Origin: Acidisphaera sp. S103 | GTDB taxonomy: Bacteria > Pseudomonadota > Alphaproteobacteria > Acetobacterales > Acetobacteraceae | Direction: 5' to 3' | NCBI RefSeq assembly: GCF_009765975.1 | Contig: NZ_LMUJ01000048.1 | Coordinates: forward strand, 308,224 to 372,223 | Length of the DNA: 64,000 nt | Part shown: positions 59,376-64,000 of the stretch, piece by piece | Position numbering within the stretch: the first letter of the stretch is position 1 | How the letters are laid out: every line of letters begins with the position of its first letter | Translations under genes and position numbers: made by a program | Notes under the pieces: generated by a model | Told to the model about the DNA's origin: nothing | What the model saw: only the letters and a program-made list of their open reading frames with translations | Databases searched by the model: none

Positions 59376-59849
59376 ATGACAACCCTCAACGGCATGCTCG
59401 ACGCGGCAACACGCAATGCCGACACCGGCAACGACATCGCGATCGCGGCCGGTGAGATCATCGCCAGGCGCGTCATCCTCGGCATCGCCGCCGCCCTCGA
59501 CCCCATGCGGGCCGACCATGCCGAATTCGCCCGCATGATGCCGGAAAAGATGGAGGCCTTCTCCGCTGCAGGCATGATCATGCTGGAACAATCGAACCAG
59601 TTCGGCTGGGAATGTTCCCGCATCGCCACCGACGAGGTCATGACCACCGCGCGCGCGACACTCGCGATGACCAACTGCACGACCCCAATGGCGATGGCCG
59701 AAGCGCAAGGCCAGTTCGCGTTGGCATGGTTCAACCGAGCAGCCACGAATTTCCTCGCCATGGGCATGCTGGCACTCGATGCGCAGCAGGCCGCGATGGT
59801 CCCGATCCAGCAGACGGTCGCCGCCAACACGGAACGGCTGAGCACATAA
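59376..59849 (+). CDS. Phasin-like helical protein
   Basis: A 157-residue, all-helical, Ala/Met-rich protein without signal peptide. Segments such as MMPEKMEAFSAAGMIMLEQSN near 53-73 and the C-terminal AEAQGQFALAWFNRAATNFLAMGMLALDAQQAAMVPIQQTV resemble granule-associated phasins that coat polyhydroxyalkanoate. AGGAAA lies six bases before the ATG. The nearby 3-hydroxyacyl-CoA dehydrogenase and CoA transferase fit a polyester or acyl-CoA theme, but the assignment rests on composition and pattern only. Confidence 0.55.
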   Translation: MTTLNGMLDAATRNADTGNDIAIAAGEIIARRVILGIAAALDPMRADHAEFARMMPEKMEAFSAAGMIMLEQSNQFGWECSRIATDEVMTTARATLAMTNCTTPMAMAEAQGQFALAWFNRAATNFLAMGMLALDAQQAAMVPIQQTVAANTERLST

Positions 59850-59873
59850 TCTCAACCGTCCCGTAACACGGAT

Positions 59874-60440
59874 CTAGCCCAAACGGCGCGCGAACGCCGC
59901 GAACGCCTGCAACTGCGTCGAGATGAACGTCCGCGTCGCCTCATCCGTCAGTTCCCCCGAACCGGCGTCCACCTTGGTCGCGATCTGATTGATCATGACC
60001 TCCGGCTTGTTCAGCACATGAGCATCCAGGAACACCAGCGACTGCCGCAGATTGTATTGTGCCCGCGCGCCACCCAGTGCGCCGGGTGACCCGGACTGGA
60101 TCGCCACCGGCTTGCCGGCGAACGGTTGCGCCGGCAGCCGCGACAGCCAGTCGATCGCGTTCTTCAACCCTCCCGGAATCGAGTAGTTGTATTCCGGCGT
60201 GATGATGATCACCCCGTCCGCCTTGGCGATCGCCTCCCCCATCGCCACCACCGGGGCAGGGAACCCACCAGCCTGGATATCCGCGTTATAAAGCGGAAAA
60301 TCGCCGACCGACCCCAGCGCCTGGATGGTTGTTCCGGCCGGCGTAAGAGCCGGCAATGCTCGGGCCACGGCGCCGTTGAACGACCCCTTGCGCAGGCTCC
60401 CCAGCAGCGAGACGAACTGAAGCGGCTTTTGATCGGACAT
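59874..60440 (-). CDS. NADPH-dependent FMN reductase family protein
   Basis: A 188-residue flavodoxin-like quinone/FMN reductase (ChrR/YieF type). FMN phosphate loop GSLRKGSFN at 14-22 and the PEYNYSIPGGLKNAIDWLSR block near 80-99 are diagnostic. It reduces FMN, quinones or chromate with NAD(P)H. It could supply reduced FMN to the LLM monooxygenases elsewhere in the window, though it is not in their operons. AGGAAC precedes the ATG. Confidence 0.88.
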   Translation of the reverse strand: MSDQKPLQFVSLLGSLRKGSFNGAVARALPALTPAGTTIQALGSVGDFPLYNADIQAGGFPAPVVAMGEAIAKADGVIIITPEYNYSIPGGLKNAIDWLSRLPAQPFAGKPVAIQSGSPGALGGARAQYNLRQSLVFLDAHVLNKPEVMINQIATKVDAGSGELTDEATRTFISTQLQAFAAFARRLG

Positions 60441-60509
60441 GACTCGATGTTCCTATGACGTTGCGCGCACAATGCGAAACGTCGGCCGGGAACGCCACCC
60501 AAAATCGCC

Positions 60510-61976
60510 CTACCGCACCACTTTCACCGACCCCGGCCGGTCGCGATGCCCCGACAATTCCGCCCCCGCGCCTTTGTCCAGCCGGGTCGCCAGCAGTGGC
60601 GCCATGAACGAAATCGCCGAAACGAACAGGAACGCCGCGGAGAAATCCGGCAGCATGGCATGCACATGGTGCGTCACCCCGATCGAGGCCGCCAGCGCCG
60701 CCGCCGAAATCGCGATGCCCATCGTCAGCGACATCTGCTGGAACGTCGTGTAGAAACTTGTGGCCGCACTCATGTCCTCGCGCGGGACGTCGGCATAGGC
60801 GATGGTGTTGTAGGCCATGAACTGCAACGACTGGAAAAACCCGTTCGCGATCAGCACCCCATAGATCAGCGGCAACGGCCAATCCGGCCGGAACGCCGCG
60901 CTCAACGCCAGCAGCGCGGTGGCCAGTGCCCCGATCCAGGTCAGCACCGGCCGGAACCCCAGGCGTTGCAGGATCGCCGGCGCACAGGCGCGCATCCCCA
61001 GCGACCCGACCGAACTGACGAAGGTGATCAACCCGCTCTGCACCGCCGAAAGGCCAAACCCCAACTGGAACATCATCGGCATCAGGAACGGCATCGCACC
61101 CACGGCAACCCGCGACAGCGATCCGCACAGCAGCGACATGCGGAACGTCGTCACCCGCAGTAGCCGAAAATCCAGCATCGGCCGCGGAATCCGCCGCGAA
61201 TGAAACCAGTACAGCACGCCCGAGACCGACCCCACCCCCAGCAGTGCCGCGACGATCCATGTGGATCCGGCGCCGCGGCTGCCGACCTCGATCCCGAACA
61301 TCAGGCAGGCCAGTGCCGTGCCCGACAGCACCAGCCCGAGCAGATCGAATTTGGTACGCGCCGGCTCTTTCATTTCGTCGATGAAGATCGTGACCAGGAT
61401 GATGCCCACCACGCCGATCGGCACGTTGATGTAGAAAATCCAGTGCCAGGACAGATAGGTCACGATGAACCCGCCCAGCGGCGGCCCCACGATCGGCCCG
61501 ATCGTCGCCGGCACCATCAGCCACGCCATGGACCGCACCAGTTCAGCCTTCGACACCACCCGCAGCATCACCAACCGGCCCACCGGCGACATCATCGCGC
61601 CCCCGGCGCCCTGCAGCATGCGCGCCGCCACCAGCGTCCATAATGTCGGCGCCTGCGCGCACAACACCGAGCCAACCGTGAACAGCCCGATCGCCGCTCG
61701 GAACACTGATCTCGACCCAAAACGATCGGCCAGCCGTCCACTGGCCGGAATGAACATCGCCAGCGTCAGCAGATACGACGTCAGCGCGACATTCATATGC
61801 AGCGGGTCGACGCTGAAGCTGCGCGCCATGGTCGGCAGCGCGGTTGCCAGCACCGTTCCGTCCAACTGCTCCATGAACATCGCGCTGGCGACGATCAGCA
61901 GGATGGTCTGTGGACGGACGGTGCGTTCGGTCACGCGAATAGGAGCATCGGAGGCAGACGAAGGCGGTGGGTTCAT
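60510..61976 (-). CDS. MFS drug exporter, DHA2 (14-TM) family
   Basis: A 488-residue EmrB/QacA-type exporter. Motif D1 at TM1 reads FMEQLDGTVLATALPTMA, motif A is GRLADRFGSRSVF near 80, and motif C (GPxxGG) is seen in PATIGPIVGPPLGGFI near 150. The start at 61976 has a weak ribosome site; an ATG 17 codons earlier is possible. No adjacent EmrA-type adaptor is present. Divergent from the CoA transferase gene across 148 bases. Confidence 0.88.
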   Translation of the reverse strand: MNPPPSSASDAPIRVTERTVRPQTILLIVASAMFMEQLDGTVLATALPTMARSFSVDPLHMNVALTSYLLTLAMFIPASGRLADRFGSRSVFRAAIGLFTVGSVLCAQAPTLWTLVAARMLQGAGGAMMSPVGRLVMLRVVSKAELVRSMAWLMVPATIGPIVGPPLGGFIVTYLSWHWIFYINVPIGVVGIILVTIFIDEMKEPARTKFDLLGLVLSGTALACLMFGIEVGSRGAGSTWIVAALLGVGSVSGVLYWFHSRRIPRPMLDFRLLRVTTFRMSLLCGSLSRVAVGAMPFLMPMMFQLGFGLSAVQSGLITFVSSVGSLGMRACAPAILQRLGFRPVLTWIGALATALLALSAAFRPDWPLPLIYGVLIANGFFQSLQFMAYNTIAYADVPREDMSAATSFYTTFQQMSLTMGIAISAAALAASIGVTHHVHAMLPDFSAAFLFVSAISFMAPLLATRLDKGAGAELSGHRDRPGSVKVVR

Positions 61977-62124
61977 GGTTTGCAAGCTAGTGCGAACGTC
62001 CGGCGCGCGATATTGCCGTGTGGACATGCCAGCCTGCACCGGCCCGCCTGACCCAAGGGATCAACATTGCCAATCCGCCGTGCGGCAGCGAAGCTTCACC
62101 TCGCCCAATGATGAGGAAACAATC

Positions 62125-63309
62125 GTGACGCAACCAACCGGCCCGCTGTCCGGCATCCGGGTCATCGACATCACCACCGTCGTCCTCGGCCCATTTTGTT
62201 CGCAGACCCTCGGTGACATGGGCGCCGACGTCATCAAGATCGAAACGACCCAGGGCGACTCGACCCGAGCGATCGGGCCATCCCGCACCCCGGGCATGGG
62301 GTCGTATTTCGCCAACCTCAACCGCAACAAACGCAGCCTGGCGCTCGACCTGAAAAAGCCGGCCGCGCGGCAGGCGATCCTGCGCCTGGTCGAAACCGCC
62401 GACGTCTTCGTTCACAACATGCGGATCGGCGCCGCCCAGCGCCTGGGCCTGGACTACGCGACGCTATCCGCCCGCAATCCAAAACTGATCTACGCCTGCG
62501 CGTCCGGCTTCCGCAAAGGCAGTTCGATGCAGGAGTTTCCCGCCTACGACGACCTGATCCAGGGCGTGTCCGGCACCGCCTCACTGAACGCCGGCCCCGA
62601 CGGCGCCCCGCGCTATTTCCCCACCGTCATGGTGGACAAGCTGACCGGCGCCCAGTTGGCCTCGGCGATCGGCATGGCCCTGTTCCACCGCGAGCGCACC
62701 GGCCAAGGCCAGGAAATCCACCTGCCGATGATGGAGACCATCCTGTCCTTCATGCTGGTCGAGCACCTATGGCACGGCACAATGGGCGAACCCGAGAAGG
62801 GCCTAGGCTATCCGCGCATGCTGACCCCGCATCGCCGCCCCTATCCGACCAAGGACGGCTACATCAGCGTGATCGCCCACAGCAACGAACAATGGGGCAA
62901 GCTGTTCGAGGCGATGGGCGTCCCCGACCTGATCGACGACCCCAGATTCAATTCGGTTGCGGCACGGTCGAAAAACATCGACGCCGCCTACGCCACGCTG
63001 ACCCACGGCATGAAACAGCGCACCACCGAAGAATGGCTCGCCGAACTGCGCCCCGCTGACATCCCCTGCGGCAAAGCCAACAACCTCGCCGACCTGTTCA
63101 CCGACCCCTACCTGACCGAGACTGGATACTTCGAACCTCACGAGCATCCCACCGAGGGCGACGTCGTCATCCCCGCCATCCCGGCCCGCTTCTCCAAATC
63201 CCCGCCAAACATCCACCGTCCCTGGCCAACCCTTGGCCAGCACTCAAGGGAAATCCTAACTGAAGCCGGCTGCTCCGAAGCGGAAATAGAGGCGATCTTG
63301 GCCAAGTAG
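62125..63309 (+). CDS. CaiB/BaiF family CoA transferase
   Basis: A 394-residue family III CoA transferase. The N-terminal GIRVIDITTVVLGPFCSQTLGDMGADVIKIE is typical, catalytic Asp171 in MVDKLTGAQLA aligns with the Asp of formyl-CoA transferase, and GQGQEIHLPM follows. It moves CoA between organic acids. I chose GTG at 62125 because GAGGAAAC lies just upstream; the long upstream extension runs antisense through the exporter gene. A downstream hairpin repeat separates it from the last gene. Confidence 0.88.
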   Translation: MTQPTGPLSGIRVIDITTVVLGPFCSQTLGDMGADVIKIETTQGDSTRAIGPSRTPGMGSYFANLNRNKRSLALDLKKPAARQAILRLVETADVFVHNMRIGAAQRLGLDYATLSARNPKLIYACASGFRKGSSMQEFPAYDDLIQGVSGTASLNAGPDGAPRYFPTVMVDKLTGAQLASAIGMALFHRERTGQGQEIHLPMMETILSFMLVEHLWHGTMGEPEKGLGYPRMLTPHRRPYPTKDGYISVIAHSNEQWGKLFEAMGVPDLIDDPRFNSVAARSKNIDAAYATLTHGMKQRTTEEWLAELRPADIPCGKANNLADLFTDPYLTETGYFEPHEHPTEGDVVIPAIPARFSKSPPNIHRPWPTLGQHSREILTEAGCSEAEIEAILAK

Positions 63310-63425
63310 GACCCGGACCTGCCAACCACGGCCCTTATTCGCCTCGCCCGGCCGCCACCATCGACGGCCGGTCGGTGCCGCCGAACCAGTGTCGCCCACT
63401 GGTCCGTCAACCGCTCGTTACCCCT

Positions 63426-63459
63426 CGTCATACCGGCGAATGCCGGTATCCACGCCTTT
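63426..63459 (+). repeat. Hairpin repeat (GAAT loop)
   Basis: A perfect 8-bp stem ATACCGGC/GCCGGTAT with a GAAT loop, then CCACGCCTTT; same core as the copy at 45391, 18 kb away. Confidence 0.8.
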
Positions 63460-63519
63460 CCTAACCCACAATCGGCGCCCAACGCCGTGGACTATCACGC
63501 ATAGAGAGTGGCCATCCAT

Positions 63520-63543
63520 CTTGGCGTCTTGGCGTCTTGGCGT
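63520..63543 (+). repeat. 8-base tandem repeat, three units
   Basis: CTTGGCGT is repeated three times without change (63520-63527, 63528-63535, 63536-63543). Confidence 0.75.
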
Positions 63544-63632
63544 TCAACGCGGACTGTGGAAACCCATGGTCCTCTGCCCAGTCCCTTTACCCGAACACCT
63601 CGTCCAAGCGGCACCGCCCGGGTAACCCGAAC

Positions 63633-64000
63633 CTAACGCGTAGGACGAGGCGGCGTCTGCGTGTAATCGTAGAACCCACGCCCCGTCTTACGCCCGTACC
63701 ACCCAGCCTCGACATACTTCACCAGCAGCGGGCACGGCCGGTACTTGCTGTCCGACAGCCCCTCATAAAGCACCTGCATGATCGACAGGCACGTATCCAA
63801 CCCGATGAAATCCGCCAGTTCCAGCGGCCCCATCGGATGGTTCGCACCCAATTTCATCGCGTCGTCGATCGCCGACACCGAACCGACGCCCTCATACAGC
63901 GCGAACACCGCCTCATTGATCATCGGCACCAGGATGCGGTTGACGATGAACGCGGGAAAATCTTCGGCGACCGCGCTGATCTTGCCTAACCGCCGAGCCA
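63633..64000 (-). CDS. 3-hydroxybutyryl-CoA dehydrogenase, C-terminal part (cut by window end)
   Basis: The frame is open to the window edge. The visible 122 residues are the C-terminal helical domain of a 3-hydroxyacyl-CoA dehydrogenase: [43 protein letters not shown] and [15 protein letters not shown]. The [10 protein letters not shown] segment has Ala where Gly is usual. The N-terminal NAD-binding domain lies outside the window. It acts in beta-oxidation or polyhydroxybutyrate metabolism. Confidence 0.9.
   Translation of the reverse strand, partial: ARRLGKISAVAEDFPAFIVNRILVPMINEAVFALYEGVGSVSAIDDAMKLGANHPMGPLELADFIGLDTCLSIMQVLYEGLSDSKYRPCPLLVKYVEAGWYGRKTGRGFYDYTQTPPRPTR

Larger units (their letters stand above)
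63310..63632. other. 323-base gap with hairpin and tandem repeats
   Basis: Between the convergent CoA transferase and hydroxyacyl-CoA dehydrogenase genes. It holds the hairpin repeat at 63426 and the CTTGGCGT tandem at 63520; nothing coding is supported. Confidence 0.55.

Noticed and set aside
7476-63459. Repeats as a CRISPR array
   Set aside because: Copies are scattered over 56 kb, carry internal palindromes with varying stems, and have no regular spacers or cas genes.
1-64000. tRNA, rRNA, transposase, integrase or phage genes
   Set aside because: No cloverleaf-like sequence, DDE or tyrosine recombinase motif was noticed on reading; a tRNAscan and HMM search would settle this.

Overview
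The window is about 66% GC, densely packed, and reads like an alphaproteobacterial chromosome segment. Acetobacteraceae/Rhodospirillales is my guess, from gene style only; there is no rRNA, tRNA or ribosomal gene to test it. About 60 protein genes are supported, most of them redox or hydrolytic enzymes for small organic molecules: seven luciferase-like (LLM) flavin oxidoreductases, seven short-chain dehydrogenases (SDR), five NAD(P) aldehyde dehydrogenases (ALDH), several alpha/beta hydrolases, two CoA-type enzymes, three MFS transporters and an orphan molybdenum hydroxylase subunit. I see no transposase, integrase, CRISPR array or recognisable transcription factor.

Layout. 0-6 kb: YcaQ-like glycosylase, two hydrolases, an FAD oxidoreductase and an SDR. 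6-12.5 kb: LLM enzymes, an enoyl-CoA hydratase/isomerase homologue, an amidohydrolase and SurE. 12.6-17.1 kb (minus): a tight four-gene operon of LLM, NtaA/DszA-type monooxygenase, F420-type LLM and SDR, facing a plus-strand operon (17.2-20.2 kb) of a secreted beta-propeller, an FAH-family hydrolase and an HSL-type esterase. 20-27.5 kb: zinc alcohol dehydrogenase, SDRs, an MFS carrier, MsrA, ALDH and MsrB. 27.6-31 kb: a ModA-like protein, a DUF2478 protein and an ALDH. 31-39 kb (minus): hydrolase, YdfG, LLM, aldo/keto reductase, SDR, two ALDHs and TrmO. 39-48 kb: a molybdenum-themed block with a DUF2325 protein, ModB, ModC, a CoxL-like molybdopterin subunit, a small partner protein, an MFS carrier, a second ModA and an ALDH. 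49-59 kb: GxxExxY protein, HNH nuclease, esterase, GluQ, a His-rich secreted peptide, an SDR, a polyamine-type ABC system lacking its second permease, and a DUF6502/DUF5666 pair. 59-64 kb: phasin-like protein, FMN reductase, DHA2 exporter, CoA transferase and a 3-hydroxyacyl-CoA dehydrogenase cut by the window end.

The most interesting signal is regulatory. Five dyads of the form CGnTATAT-N8-ATATAACG, very like the ModE Mo-box, lie just upstream of the DUF2325-modBC operon, the molybdopterin enzyme, the modA/ALDH divergent pair and two other ALDH genes. This suggests a molybdenum-responsive regulon that joins molybdate uptake, a Mo-dependent oxidoreductase, Mo-free aldehyde dehydrogenases and an uncharacterised DUF2325 protein. 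A second strong signal is a family of about a dozen intergenic hairpins whose stems change by compensatory substitution while the flanks GTCAT and ATCCACGC stay fixed. Two alpha/beta hydrolases carry unusual nucleophile residues (Lys and Cys).
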